Shown: positions 33,201-45,500, counted from the stretch's first letter. The stretch is DNA of 64,000 nucleotides from Clytia hemisphaerica (GCA_902728285.1 CACVBU010000283.1:399175-463174), one strand, 5' to 3'. The notes: generated by a model from the sequence alone, not told the origin. Made by a program: numbers and translations.

Positions 33201-36200
33201 TTAATGTAAAACTTTTTTGATTTTTATTTAAATTCTAACCCAACTTGAATAAGGGTTGCGAAATGCAGTGTATCTCTTAACTTGATATTTTTGTCAAACT
33301 TTAGGGCGAATATCTTGAAACGATAGCCAGCGAAGACGTCAAAGTCAACATAGCTGGCATCCCTTGTAAAGTCACTGATCTGGATAGAGTGAGTGTATTG
33401 TAGTTTTTATTGACTTTTCTGGAATATCGTTTAAGGGCTCTGACCATAGTGAATTTTTCATAATTGACGTGTTTGAAATGTGTTTTCTGACTGATGTAAC
33501 CAACAAAACTATGGCATGTTATACATTTTCTGTTAGACAAACTATTCCTGAATCTGAAAATTCAAAAATTGCATTGAAAAAATTTGATGAAGAAGAAAAT
33601 GAAGACTTTAGCGAGGAAGAGTATTTCAACTTTGAAGAGCTTAGTTTCGGCGAAGAAAAAACATTTTGAAAAATTTTTCGCAGTAGATTGTGTATCTTTT
33701 ACCGAACAATAAAAAATTTTGCGGAAAAATTTTTGTAAATGCTTCTTTGTCTCAAAATCTTCAAAATAGTGGTTTTTCATCAATTTTTCATCTGGATTTT
33801 GCTTAAAAAACTGTCATAACTTTTGACACCTCTTTTTAGAAAAATTCTTGCGGACAGTGTAAAGAAATTTTGAAACAAAAAAGTTAATTACCTTATCGGG
33901 GAAAACTTCGTCGGGGAAAAGTGACGAAAATTTTCCCCGGCCTTAATGCGTTTACCAAAACCAGCAAGTGACGAATATTTTTCCCCGACGAAAATTTTCC
34001 CCGACGAAGTTTTCCCCGTTAAGGTACCCATTAAAACTAAGCACTTTTTGTAAAAGAGGGTGATGTACCATATTATTAACATCTTTTTAAAGTTCATAAC
34101 GTCATTTTTGCAATTAACTTCTTAATTACTCTTAAGGGATTCGATTAAAAAGCAATTTATAAAGGCAATTCTTTGTTAAAGGTGTTAAGGAACCTGAAAT
34201 ATAACTTTTATGTTCAAATACCAAGATCAATTTTTGGACTATGGTCAGAGCCCTTAATTAAACCCTATCTTATTCGAAAGAGATTAGTCATCATCAGGAA
34301 CTGTTCCATTATTTTACTATGGGTCTGGAAGTGATCCTTTAAGACCTTCCAATTTGCTATTTTGTTGTTACTTTTCAGCGATTGGTGTGCACCATACCAC
34401 CAGAAAGTGAAGTACTCGCAGCATCCCCTTACATCAATAAAGCTCCAATACAGGTAAAACTTCTTCTCATTCTTTTCCCTAAAGAGAAAGAGGGGTGCAA
34501 ACCATAACATAGTGGGCAGAGGGGTACTAAGCCCCCCCTTAAAAATGACTTATTTAACTCCCCTCTTTTTCCCAGGTCTTAATTCCTCTATTAATAACCT
34601 CTTTTTAAGGTACTGGTCGGTAAAGGCGGATTGACGTACGACCTCGGTTTTGTGCAATTCTTCAGTCCTGAGGATAACGAGGAGCAAATCAAACTCATCA
34701 TCGGGCTGACGGTGGGCGCATTGTTTTTGATCCTTCTCATTATTGTCATCGCCTGTGTGTACATGCGCATTCGTCGCAAGAAAAGGGACAGGGAGAACGA
34801 TGAACAAGTTCGTCTTCGCATGGATCGAATGGAATCACAATATGCCAGGGAGTGCAAAGAAGGTATTATCCTTTACTTTTTTAAATCATCATTTTACCAC
34901 ATGGTTATGAAATATGCTGTTGTTTCTTCTTCATCGGTCACTGTCGCTGATCATGAGATTTCTTTTCTTTGACAGCTTTTGCAGAATACCAAACGGAAAT
35001 CACCGATTTAACGCACGATGTTGATCAAATGAAGTCACCATACTTGGACTTTCCACAATATGCAATGCGTGTGCTTTATCCTGGTGTCTTTGAACACGAT
35101 ATCCTGAAAGCAAATGTATGTTGAACCTTTTTTGTTGTTTTGACCTCACTTCGAATAACCAACATCTTCATAATCTTGTATAGCAATTTTAGATTTTCCC
35201 CTGACTTTCCATGAAAATTTTATGTATACACATTCCATTCTCTGAACTTCTCAAACACTAATATTTTGAAATCTTTTCTTTCAGATAAACAGCAAACCAG
35301 AATGGGAAGGATCTATGCGTTCTCTCATCGTGTTATTGAAAAACAAAGATTTCCTTCTGAATTTTGTTCGCACTCTTGAAGGACAATCTGCATTCCAAAT
35401 GAACGACAGGTACAAAAGTGATTCTATGGAAAAGAGAACTTTTTCATTGGTGAATAAAGCTTTAACAAAATTCAAAAGCTGCGGGTTTTCAACCTTTCAA
35501 TACACCTTTCCCGTAATTCGTAAAACTAATGCGCGCATTATTTTGATGCTCTCCACCGTTTGGTCTCTGGAGGTAAACAAACCCGTTTTTGCCTACGTTT
35601 CCTTATGGAAAGCTGTTTTTTTTAGCTTTTCTTAAGTTCTGTCGAACAAAATCCCCTCAAATTTAAGTATGTTCAATCTATTCATAATATTTTACCACCC
35701 TGAAAATCTTTCGCCAGAGAAGATCAAAATAAGCTGAAAACCCACTTTCCCTCACCCCTCGCAGGCAAAAACGCGTTCGTTTACCTCCCAAACAATTTTA
35801 TACACAACGGTGGAGCGCACATTTTCCCGGGCAATTTCTGAAGTTTGAATTACGGGAAAGGTGTATTAACATTCAAATCTGTTCAAATTCCGAATGAACA
35901 CCCCCCCTCAAATTGACTCAATTCAATTGTATATGCTTTTTCACTGACATTTTGAAAATAAAAAAGTGAAACGCTTTGAGGGGGTTGGCCTTGGCCTAAC
36001 TAAACGCCATGAGTTCTAACTAATCGAATAACGAATTCTAAACGTCAAACGTAAAATGAGAACGAATTTCCCTTTAACCATCGTGTGCGTGTGATAGGAA
36101 AATAGAAAAATACTGGAACGAGCAAATTCTTGTGGAGCTCTTATTTCAAACAAGGGTACAGTAAAAGCACTTATTTCCAAATCTTATTCTACCTCTTATT

Positions 36201-39200
36201 GGGTTAAAGCCTGTTTGGGGATCGAGATCTGAGGGGTATTGTCTAGGTATACGACAATCACTTAAGATCAATAAATATTTTTCTTGTGTAGGTGTGCCGT
36301 TGCTTCATTGCTGATGGTATCTCTACAAGATGATCTTCGATACGTCACCGAGTAAGATCTTTGTCTTTTGATTTCAAGCCATTGTAAACATGTAAACAGT
36401 TCTTGGCATTGTTACACTCGTCGTTGTAATGTTTTTTATATGTTTTACGCTGAACGTGAAGTTGTGTATCCTTTGTAGAATATTGACGGAGCTGCTGAAA
36501 GATTTGATAAAGAAACCAGGCAAGAAGCGCCCAAAACTTTTGTTACGAAGAACGGAATCAGTTGCAGAGAAACTGTTGACTAATTGGTTGGCATACACAC
36601 TCCACAGCTTTCTGGAGAATCATGTCGGAGAGCCGTTGTTCAATCTGTTCACTGCCATCAATATTTTGCTCGAGAAGGAGCCCGTTGATGCGATCACTTC
36701 TGATGCAAGGAATTCTCTCAGTGAAGACAAACTTCTTCGACAAAAAATCGACTTCAAGGTAAGGGGATTGTAAAACTTCAAGAATATGTTTGATTTTTAA
36801 AATTTCTTATTTCTTCCCACGGCATGAATGAATTTCTTCCTTATTTTCTCACAGAGCATTTCGATTAACGTTGAATACATTCATGATGGTGGAGAAGAAT
36901 CTTTTAATGGAATACCTGTACTGACTTGCGATACCATCACCCAAACCAAAGAAAAAATCATCAAATTTATTTACAAGGTATATTTCTAGTTCCATAATAA
37001 TATTTGATTTTGTTATTACTTTTAATTCTTTTTTTCTGGTCACTTCGTCGATGTCACTTTGATCTGACTTTTTGTTTTGTTTTGTTTTGTTTTCAGGATA
37101 AACCATATTCATCATGGCCGTGTCTGGAAGAACTGGAACTAGGTTGGTCTACTTCTTTTCTCACTCTTCTTAAACCTTGCTTTTTTCATTTCAGAAGATA
37201 TTCAGTTCTGAACCATAAATCTATAAATGCAAGACTTACAAAGTTTGATTACACCGGCTTTTGTTTGCTTTCTTTTTGTCAGGTTTTGCTTCGGCGAGTG
37301 GAGCGATCACCATATTTAAAGATGAAGATAGTACTAGTAAAGTGGAAGGGGAATACAAAAAAATCAACTCTCTACAGCATTATAATGTAAGAAGTTTATT
37401 TTGACAGGAAGAAAACTCGATGTTTTCCATCTATTAAGGCTAAGCTTCATCGATTGATTAGTTGTTGACGTGTTTAACGGAATTATTGAATTACTTTTCA
37501 GGTCCAAGACCAGACAAATTTGAGGCTGGCTTCAGGGAGTGCCATTCAACATAATATTTCTCTGAATGAATCTGCTTCAGGTATAATGCTCTTCACAATC
37601 CATTACTCCCGTTCTTTATTTTTTTTATTAGAAAACTTTGTAAGGGTTGCTAATTAAATAAATCATCTAACCTTGATTAACATTTCAGAAATGGTAATAT
37701 TAATTCCTACTAAACTAACCTGTACTAACTAACACCTTTAACAATTCTTTTCCATGCATATACAAACACATTCAGGGATTCTTCTGACAGTCAGTCCTCC
37801 TACACAACGAGTTAACAAAACTTCTTTGAAGAGAAGAATTCTTAGCCACTCTCTAAGGTCCATACAGGAGATTGGAAAAAGTGAAACAGGTTCGTCTCGC
37901 TTTCATAAGATTTTAATAATTTTGTTATTTTCTACACTACATTATTCAGCATTAAATTTAAATATTAAATAACTTCTATCAAATGTTAAATAACTAAAAC
38001 AATAACGTAAATTATAATATCTTAAATACCATTAATTAAATCAACGGAGCATGTACTTATTTGAAAATCCTCAAATTTTGTTTTGTTGTCACTTTTAGCA
38101 TTATCGAACAACACGTCAATGCCATCAGTGAACTTCAGTACAAGCACACCTTTACTTCATCACATCGAAGGGAATGAACCGAAACTCTTCCATATCGTAA
38201 GTTTCTGCTTCATTATCGCTCCTCCCTTTCTCCATGTATTTCATCCTTCGTATTTGCATCTTTGAGCCTCATTTAAAAGTGAAATTCTTTCTTTCTAGGT
38301 GAAAACATCAGATTACCCACAAGAACAAAAAGAAGATATGAGACACAGCAAAATGATGGCAGAAGTTTACCTGACCAGACTACTCAAGACAAAGGTAAAA
38401 GGTTTTCCCTGTTCAATTTGTGCGTTATCAAAAGATCCAGTGTAAATGCCCGTATTAAGAATGAAGAATAACCAGACATGAATGTATAAGTTATCTGTCT
38501 GAGAAAAAGACAAAATCATTAAATTTTTAAAGGGGATTCGCTTGCCCTGCTAATAGCATACATTGATTTCCTTTAGTTCTCTCGTTTAGGAAACTCTTCA
38601 ACTTTTCGTCAACAAGTTATTCGACTCCATTTTTGGCTTACATGAGGGTGGACGAACTATTCCTCCCTCCGTCAAGTACCTGTTCGACTTCTTGGACGCA
38701 CAAGCAATGACCTTAGACATCAACGAGGATGAAGTCAGACACACTTGGAAAAATAACAGGTAACTAACTTCGTTCCTCTTTATTTTCTTCCTTTGTCATC
38801 AGAATATACTGTTTCTGGAAGTTTGTTGACTTTCTCTCTCTCTTGTTTTTTAGTTTACCGCTTCGTTTTTGGATCAACATAATAAAGAATCCCAACTTCG
38901 TTTTCGACATCAAAAAATCAAATACTGTTGACTCTTGTCTCTCTGTTATCGCCCAGGTATGTGCCTGTGTTTTATCTGCACGTTGAATTAGTTAGAAATT
39001 AGTGGAAATTAACTTGTTGATTTCGAGTCTTTTCGATTCAATGGCTGCTACAAAACCTATTGTAAATTGAAACGTGAAGAGAAATATATTTTTATTTTAG
39101 CTGTTCATGGATTCGTGTTCACCAGACGAGCACAGGCTGGGAAAAGATTCCCCTTCAAACAAATTGCTGTATGCCAAGGAAATTCCTGAATACAAAAAGA

Positions 39201-40247
39201 AAGTTACAAAGTACGTAAATTGCTAATTAATAAACCATTTACTTGCTGTCGTATGGTGATGATAATGGTAAAGGTGCAGTACGCTGTACTGAAAAGTTCC
39301 AAACAGTGCATACATCACTTGATGTGAAATAGTATTTTCGGCTTCTACATCTTTGAGTTAGATAACAAATTGTTTGATGGTTTGATATTTTTGTCGATAT
39401 TCCTCCTATCAAAACATGATTATAACAAAGTAGCTCTTAGCAACTAGTGACACTTACTACTTTTCGTTTTGTGTTTAGATTTTATGAAGATGTAGCAAGT
39501 CAAGATTTTGAAAATGAAGATTTCTTTCAAATATTGGATGGGATTTCTAAGGTAACATCCATTATGTCAAAATTTTTGTTGTATCCTGTACCAGAAGTAA
39601 TAAAGCTGGCTGGCCGTTTCACGTTGAGGGTAATACTGAACGTTCTATTGATCGTCAGTTATCCGTTCAAACCGGCCAGATATCACTGAGTTGAAAAATT
39701 TCAAATTTAAATTTTCCCGCAAACGATATTTGTGAAATTAACCAATCAGCAGAAACAGCCTATTTCATTCACCTGTACATTAATTGACATGTACATTAAT
39801 TGACTTCATTCTTAATCTCATTTTTCAGAATCATGGTGCTTATTTTAACAGCTGTAACGCGGCGCGTGCTCTAATGGAATATGCCGAGGCGTATAAAGTG
39901 CAGGTAAGAGTTTGGTATTCTACTACACTGAGAATACTTTTCATTGCCGGGACCACCGGCAGCAATAGATTTTTGAAAAATGGCTTTTTATAAATTTTCC
40001 GATAAATTTCTGCTTTGTCCATTCCGTTTCTCGGAATAAAATTTCATTTTGAGTGCATTTTCCGGCCATCTTGAACTAACATTTTCAAAGGTTTGTGTTA
40101 ACAAAGTTTTCTGCAGGGTGTTTTGACTGCATCGTCATTCGTTTTTTTTTCTCTTTTGTTTAGTTGATGGAGAATTTGGAGCGAAACAATCACAGTGAGT
40201 TGTATGACCGATTGCAAGATATCATGTCGGAAATGCCTGACGATTGA
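24242..40247 (+). CDS. Plexin (semaphorin receptor), complete, 38 exons
   Basis: A single-pass receptor for semaphorins that signals through an intracellular GTPase-activating domain. I traced 38 exons with GT-AG borders; phases agree at every junction and lengths sum to 5,631 nt (1,876 residues plus stop), close to the usual plexin size. Order: signal peptide (1-20), Sema, PSI1 (about 463-515), alternating IPT and PSI domains, membrane helix (about 1195-1217), and a cytoplasmic split RasGAP with a Rho-GTPase-binding insert. The start at 24242 has AAG before ATG and opens directly into the signal peptide [20 protein letters not shown]. Exon coordinates are given in the four domain entries. 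A basic run KRRRRRKR at about 949-956 could be a proprotein convertase site. I cannot assign a vertebrate subtype (A-D). Introns contain several transposon-like repeats, but no exon is damaged. Confidence 0.95.
25718..26157. repeat. Foldback repeat in plexin intron 2
   Basis: TACAATAATGACTGGTTAGT, then GAGGGCTGTACTGAGAAATATTGCCC, is mirrored around 25800-25860 by GGGCAATATTTTCAGAACAG, then CCCTCACTAACCGGTCATTATTGTA. A second outer pair joins TGATTGTTAACCAGTTA (25859) with ACCGGTTAAACAATCG (26146). It has no ORF and lies wholly in the intron. Confidence 0.7.
26244..26921. mobile_element. GGACCTACC TIR element, copy A (plexin intron 2)
   Basis: It starts GGACCTACCCC and ends TAGGTAGGTCC. It contains a GTTAGTTAGTTCGTTCG stretch and CTCGAGATT..GATTTTTTGCACA motifs also found in copy B at 41240-42320. 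There is no coding sequence. The short 9-bp TIR and shared layout define the family; target duplication is not clear. Confidence 0.65.
28485..28645. repeat. Small palindromic repeat in plexin intron 6
   Basis: GTAATCACACAATAACTCG near 28490 is mirrored by CGTTATCATGTGATTAC near 28622-28640, with inner AAATTGCAC/GTGCAATT pairs: a hairpin-type MITE of about 150 bp. Confidence 0.55.
28692..29509. mobile_element. MULE-like TIR element with 9-bp duplication (plexin intron 6)
   Basis: GTCTTCACT occurs at 28683-28691 and 29510-29518. Between them the ends are inverted: GGGGTGTTTTAAAAGGTGGT, then ACCGCACCATGGTGTACC, against GGTACACCATTGTACGGC, then ACCACCTTTTAAAACAACCC. The 818-bp element has no ORF. 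A 31-bp tandem duplication (GATGTAACCTTTGATCAAGC..) lies inside at 29098-29160. The 9-bp duplication suggests a Mutator-type transposase mobilised it. Confidence 0.8.
33890..34026. mobile_element. 137-bp palindromic MITE in plexin intron 19
   Basis: It begins TACCTTATCGGGGAAAACTT and ends AAGTTTTCCCCGTTAAGGTA, with inner GTCGGGGAAAA/TTTTCCCCGAC blocks, almost entirely foldback. Its outer TACCTTA..TAAGGTA ends match the larger family at 3905 and 13264, but the interior is different. Confidence 0.75.
34610..34862 (+). other. Plexin exon 21: transmembrane segment and juxtamembrane helix
   Basis: 253 nt starting phase 0 and ending phase 1. Residues about 1195-1217 ([20 protein letters not shown], then CVY) form one clear membrane helix. 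It is followed by the charged [20 protein letters not shown] run, the juxtamembrane coiled-coil helix usual in plexins. The exon starts after TTTTTAAG and ends GAAG|GTATTA. Confidence 0.92.
34976..40247 (+). other. Plexin exons 22-38: cytoplasmic RasGAP and Rho-binding domains
   Basis: Exons: 34976-35115, 35285-35409, 36292-36351, 36479-36758, 36855-36977, 37097-37142, 37283-37386, 37502-37580, 37776-37889, 38099-38196, 38299-38394, 38590-38759, 38854-38956, 39101-39210, 39479-39551, 39829-39903, 40164-40247. The catalytic arginines of the split GAP are visible: [16 protein letters not shown] (R1382/R1383) and [17 protein letters not shown] (R1733), with [10 protein letters not shown] (R1667) nearby. 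Exons 26-28 hold the Rho-GTPase-binding insert (up to INSLQHYN). [16 protein letters not shown] in exon 33 is a plexin hallmark. The stop TGA at 40245-40247 follows EMPDD. GTTGGT (37143) and GTACAA (35410) are the weakest donors, but phase and homology require them. Confidence 0.92.
35490..35885. repeat. Foldback repeat in plexin intron 23
   Basis: ATACACCTTTCCCGTAATTC near 35500 and its inverse GAATTACGGGAAAGGTGTAT near 35850, plus GGAGGTAAACAAACCCGTTTTTGCC near 35565 against GGCAAAAACGCGTTCGTTTACCTCC near 35765, form two nested inverted pairs. It is non-coding. Confidence 0.6.
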
Positions 40248-40312
40248 TCGTTGAGCTATGAAGAAGTAGCAATTCATTCATCCATAGAGAATTATTAGTA
40301 GGAATTTTTCAA

Positions 40313-40318
40313 ATAAAA
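40313..40318 (+). promoter_or_regulatory. Plexin polyadenylation signal
   Basis: AATAAA 66 bases after the stop codon, the first such hexamer downstream; cleavage would be expected roughly 10-30 bases later. Confidence 0.6.
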
Positions 40319-41239
40319 CTGATATTTATAGAGTGTTGTAATTGAGAGAGATGTAAAATATATTTGGTAAGCAATATTCCTATAAAGTACTTTTTACAAG
40401 CACTGAGGTGGTGATTTTCATCCTCATATTCTTAGTATTTTATTTGCATTTTATTCACGTTTTTATTTTCTTATTCAAAAAAGTTTCTTAACACCGCCAA
40501 ACACTTTCTTTTGACAAGCATTTGTCTGTCGCTTGTGCAAGCTTACAGACTTACAAATGCGCACCTACAATCATCGTCAGAATATATGGCAAAGAAAGAA
40601 TTTCCCTCCAAATTTTAAAAGCCGCAAGTAGCTTTTAAGTGCCTTACCTTAGGCTTAGAAAGTAGAGTTTTAATTCTGTGTTTTGACATGACAAGGCTTA
40701 CGAGCTTTGGATCCAAGGATCCAAAAGCTTTGGAATGGTTCCACTAGGCTGGGAATATAGCCTGGAAGCCAGTGTACCCCTTATAAATTGAAATATTCAA
40801 TTAGATGAAGTAACAAGCCTGAAAATGTCATTCTCGCCCGAACTTTTTAATTCTGCAAAATGCTTAAATACCCAGAAATGTCAACATATTCTGACCATGA
40901 TTGCGTAGCCTCTAAAATAACGAAGCTACACTTCAATCTTTTAAACACTTTTTTACAAAGTTCCAACTTGTGGCCATCACCAAACAATCCTGGTTGACTG
41001 GTAGAAACTTTTGCACGTTTTTGCGTTTGTTATTATAATTGAATGATAAATTGATTTTTTTATTTACTCTGTAATATTTTGGAGACTGATGATTTTGTAT
41101 GTAACCTTGTTTTAGAAATTTTACACTTTTAAAGCCTTTATTCGATGTTTCATATTCTATTAAAATATTATGTCATATTTTTATCAGAAACTCTCATGCT
41201 GTCATACTATACTGTTTGTTGGCCATTTGCTAAATTTTT
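40319..41239. other. Non-coding stretch after plexin
   Basis: Nothing beyond the likely 3' UTR end can be supported. Confidence 0.35.
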
Positions 41240-42320
41240 GGACCTACCTCAGAGGTTCTCTAAATTAACCCATGTCCGTCCGTTCGTCTGTTACGTCGGC
41301 TCCATTAGATTTTTTGCACAATAATGTAAAATAGCAATTTAATGGCGTATTAGCAATGCCCAAAATGTTGCCTAGTTGGATTTTTGGGAAAACATTTTTC
41401 CGGCCGAAAATACCGGAAATCGCCGCTTTTGCAGATTTTTGTTTTTTGTTTGCTAATATTTCTTTGGTTTTTCACGCAAAGTTTTTTATTGATAACGAGC
41501 CTCCCATCAAGCATGATTCAATTGTCAATAAAATTGACTTTTGAAGCTGGAACTTTCTAAAAATCGTCGGAACAGCTGAGAAGCCGGAAAAACGGTTTTT
41601 TGGCATTTTCTCGAGATATTCATCATTACGTCTTTACTGAACTTTTGCACAGAGATGTAAATTAGCAATAGCCTAAAGTATGGCCGAGTCCGATTTTCAA
41701 GGAAAATTTTTTTCCGGCCGAAAATGACAAAAATATGCCGGAAATCGCTACTTTAGCAGATTTTCGTTGGATTTTTATATCTTATATTTTCTCAAACCCT
41801 GCTTAAGTTTTTTTTTCAAACAAAAACATTATAAGAATGACCAAGAAAAGGCATGGTTCAATTCTAAATGAAACTAATTTTGATTGCCGGAACTTACTAA
41901 AAATTGCCAGAACAGCCTAGAATCGCCGGAAAAACGGGTTTTCTTGAATTTCTCGAGTTGTATTGTTTATTTATTGTTTATTTATCATGAATACCTAAAA
42001 TGTAAGGTCTATTTTTTGAAAAAAATCTTCCCGGAAGCCCGGCCGAAAATGCTAAAAATATGCCGGAAAACCAGCTCTTACAATTTTCTCAAGATTGCAT
42101 CATTAGTTTTTTCTGATATGTGCTACGATATTATGTATTCATGTAACTTTACCATCTCACAATATTTTTCCGGTCTCTTGAGGAGATTCTTAGGCTATTC
42201 TGCCTCTCTATAACTCAAATTTCCGTAAATCGAAAGATTACTGATTATCTCCTTGGCGTTCCACCACTCAACTATATTACACTTCCCTACTTGCTCTAAC
42301 TTCAATCATCAGGTAGGTCC
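41240..42320. mobile_element. GGACCTACC TIR element, copy B
   Basis: It starts GGACCTACCTCAGAGG and ends CAGGTAGGTCC. It shares with copy A (26244-26921) the opening AAATTAACCC.TGT.CGT, the GATTTTTTGCACA motif and repeated GCCGGAAA/TTTTCCGGCCG phrases. It is longer (1.08 kb) because the CCGGCCGAAAAT-containing block is repeated three times (about 41395, 41715, 42048). There is no ORF. Confidence 0.65.
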
Positions 42321-42364
42321 AATCAGCGTTCCAGCTTGTCTGAGACTTTTTTCACGTAGATACT

Positions 42365-42530
42365 AAACCCCGAAACGGGTGGGAAACTAGTGGAAACGAA
42401 TGCAAACGGGTGGAAACGAATGGTGAAACGAGTGGAAACGAATGGTGAAACGAGTGGAAACGAGTGGTGAAACGGGTGGAAACGAATGAAAAACAACTGG
42501 ATACACATGAAAACGAGTGGAAACGAGTGC
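42365..42530. repeat. Minisatellite of GTGGAAACGA-type units
   Basis: About fifteen copies of (A/G)TGGAAACGA(G/A), several fused as GGTGAAACGAGTGGAAACGA in a 21-bp higher-order unit. Antisense ORFs of it are repetitive and not considered coding. Confidence 0.8.
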
Positions 42531-42539
42531 TAGGGGGTA

Positions 42540-45500
42540 AAGATAATTTGGCATTCGCGTTCTATTCAGGTTCTAATGGTGACTGGTGCCATATACTTGA
42601 TGGACCTTTACGTTTTGGCGAAGATATATTGTATTAAGAAGTATAAAAATGATGTTTGGATAAACAAATTTTCGTTACATTTTGCTCACCGAAAACCAAT
42701 ATTGCTTTCCCACTAAAAATCGTTAAAACCAATTTTATTCAGTCCCCTTAAAACAAAATTGAAAATTCTATTTTTTTTTACCACCTTTTTTGTACACGAA
42801 CAGGTCGAAATTTGAACAAAATATACTTGACACGTTTTTGCGAATTTTCGGCCTTTTCGCAAAATCGTTTTGCATTGCTCTTTCACGAAATTAAATTACG
42901 CGAACAAATAATGAACATCAAAGAATTTAAAGATACAATTTTATATAAAGTGAAAAGCAATATAACAGCACACGCATGGGATTTTGAATTTATTAAAAAG
43001 AGTATTGTTGCATTAAACAGACTGTACCTTTATAATCATAAAGGTTGGCGAGTCCAGTCAAAACACAGATTTGATCTGCAGCGTCACGCTTCACCTTGCC
43101 TCAATAGTTAACTCAAATTGAAACAAACCATTGCAAACAAACTGATAGTTTTTTTATTATTTCAGAGAAGTAAATGCTATATTATGGCACACAAATTGTT
43201 GTGTGTTTTCCAAACGAATTCCAATTAGAGAAAAGCTTTATTTCGATTGGGATAGAAAATGTGATCTAAAATATATTAAAAAACTTACCGCTTACAAGAC
43301 TTCATCTTTCCTGACAAACACCGTAAACAAGCCAAGATTGGTCGCTCTCGCTGGAAGTAAACAAACACTGTAGTTAAGTAGTGTTATAGTTTGGAATGCA
43401 AAAAGCTAAAATCTTCCTTTTACAAACTCTCCTGGTGTTAATTTTCATTGTGGTGCGAAAATTATACCAGATCGATTGGAGGGCTTTTCCGAGGGCTTTA
43501 AACAATGTAATGGTCCAGATACACAAAAGGACGCCCAGAAAAGGAAGGTTTATGTACACCCTTTGATAAAAATAAAAGGAAGGTTTTAAAAATTGGAAGC
43601 AAGCAACACAGTACAGACAGGTCTTATTAGGAAAAAACCTTCCCTTATATTAAAAAGACTTTACAGTGATCATTCACATCCTAAGGAAATTAATAAGAAT
43701 ATATGCTTTGCAGCAACAACCATGTTTCTTTGTCATAAAAAATCCAACCATAAAAAACATATAACATCAAAACACAAAAGTATCTGAAATACTGGATTTG
43801 TTTTCAAATGAAAATAAACCAGCCGAGGCTGGAAGGTCAGCCAATATAGTTAGATTATTAGTTGGATAGTTTGTAAAGAAGTTAAATAGCTGCGATGGAA
43901 GGAAGGACTAGATGCATAAAGAATCAAGCAAAATTGGAAAACTTAATAGAGCTAGAAAATCACTTTGCCTAAATGTTTCTCCAGGTTACTCAAAACTCCT
44001 AGTAGTAAGATTGAATAGAAAATTAACATTCCGTATCTAAAGCATTTAAATTCAACTTTTAACATTTTGAAGATAAAGTAAAAATTTAGGGACAAATCAC
44101 AAAATTTTAGATATGTCCTGTTATAAACTTATACAAAGATTCTATCAAAAATTCAATTGACAGGTCACATAGACTGACCATTTACTTTTACAAATAGAAA
44201 TATTTTTTTTTCAAATAATAGTTCATTATATTTATCCCAGCAGCATCTTAATCATAATCATCATAATCAAGCAAAACAAAACAATGCAATACGAAATGGT
44301 TAATGGTCAAGTATAGATAACACTTATGATATCATTTTGATCACTTTCATTCACTGAGCGAAGAAACGTAATGAATTTCAAAATCAGCAACAAATAACTC
44401 TATTATGAACAAAATTTAAATGGTCGTCAGTCGTTGGTTTTTCTTTGACGACAATTTGACAATGAACAGCATACCGATTGATTGAAACGAATACAATACG
44501 AAACTACTGTTGATCGTATATAATCTAGTAGAGAAAACAAAAAATAAAAATAAAAGGTGATGATATAAACTTTCTAAGTTATTTGGTGAATGGAGACATT
44601 CAGCAAATGTACTTAGGCAAATGTGACAGTTTCTTATGTAAGAAAATAGAAAAGCCTTCAGGTTAAATGTTTTGTAAGGTTTAATTAAAATACCTGAATG
44701 TACTTTGTAGCATCGACTTTGAGTTCGGAGTAACACAGTGACAATTGTTTACGAGTCATGACAGCCAAATGACAATTGATCGTTGATTGATATCTAAAAT
44801 AACAGAGTAAAATATAAAATTAAAAGGCACTAAACACCCCGATGTATTTATTTGTATTTTCTTTTCAGAGAAAACGTGTGATAAATTACTTCTTTTCGGA
44901 AATTGATAACCACTTCAATAGATTTTATACCAATTGTCTGTAAAAATACCAACCATTGTTAAGAATATACCTATTTGTCAATTTTTTTAAGCAGAGAATC
45001 ATAAATTGTGACTTTGAAGTATAGTACTCGAGTAGTATTCTCTCAAAAGTTTTACTAACCTTTTGTTTTGTGACTTTTGTAGCATCTAGAGTTGCTGAAT
45101 GGTTGGTGTGTGAAATCAATGTTTATTCCAAGTTGCCAATGAATCAAAAATTTGTTTCTTTACTTTTAGGTTGCCTCATTCTACCAACGCTATTACGTAA
45201 CAGGAATTAATACTACAACAAAACCATTAACAAATTACCAGCATCATATCATACAAATGCCCATATATTTTCTCCAGCCAAGCATGTAATTTTAGTTACA
45301 GCAGAACGATTAACACGCAAATAATATTCCAGTCCAGTCCAACATAGTTTTAGTCCAGGGTTTTTATTTGTATTGTTCATTTTGTTAATTTTGTAACTGT
45401 AAATTTTGTATAAATTGATGAGTTGATTAAAAAATACTATAAAAAGTGTAAAAAGAATTTTCAAAAAAAAATTAAAAAGTTAATGCGTATCATAATTCAA

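Larger units (their letters stand above)
27440..34453 (+). other. Plexin exons 4-20: PSI and IPT domains of the ectodomain
   Basis: Exons: 27440-27534, 27936-28062, 28234-28387, 29541-29631, 29760-29853, 29994-30107, 30239-30343, 30427-30511, 30603-30766, 30857-30999, 31465-31576, 31680-31825, 31953-32171, 32299-32404, 32977-33195, 33305-33388, 34379-34453. PSI1 spans exons 4-5 ([17 protein letters not shown], then CTEERNC), PSI2 exons 7-8 ([14 protein letters not shown]), and PSI3 exon 12 ([18 protein letters not shown]). IPT domains start in exon 13 ([20 protein letters not shown]), exon 15 ([20 protein letters not shown]) and exon 17 ([14 protein letters not shown]). Reading on past exon 4's GTATGA donor gives a spurious ORF to 27670. 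The basic run KRRRRRKR is in exon 16. Confidence 0.88.

Noticed and set aside
43593-43787. 64-residue plus-strand ORF
   Set aside because: No domain, no splice context and no neighbour to support it; expected by chance in AT-rich DNA.
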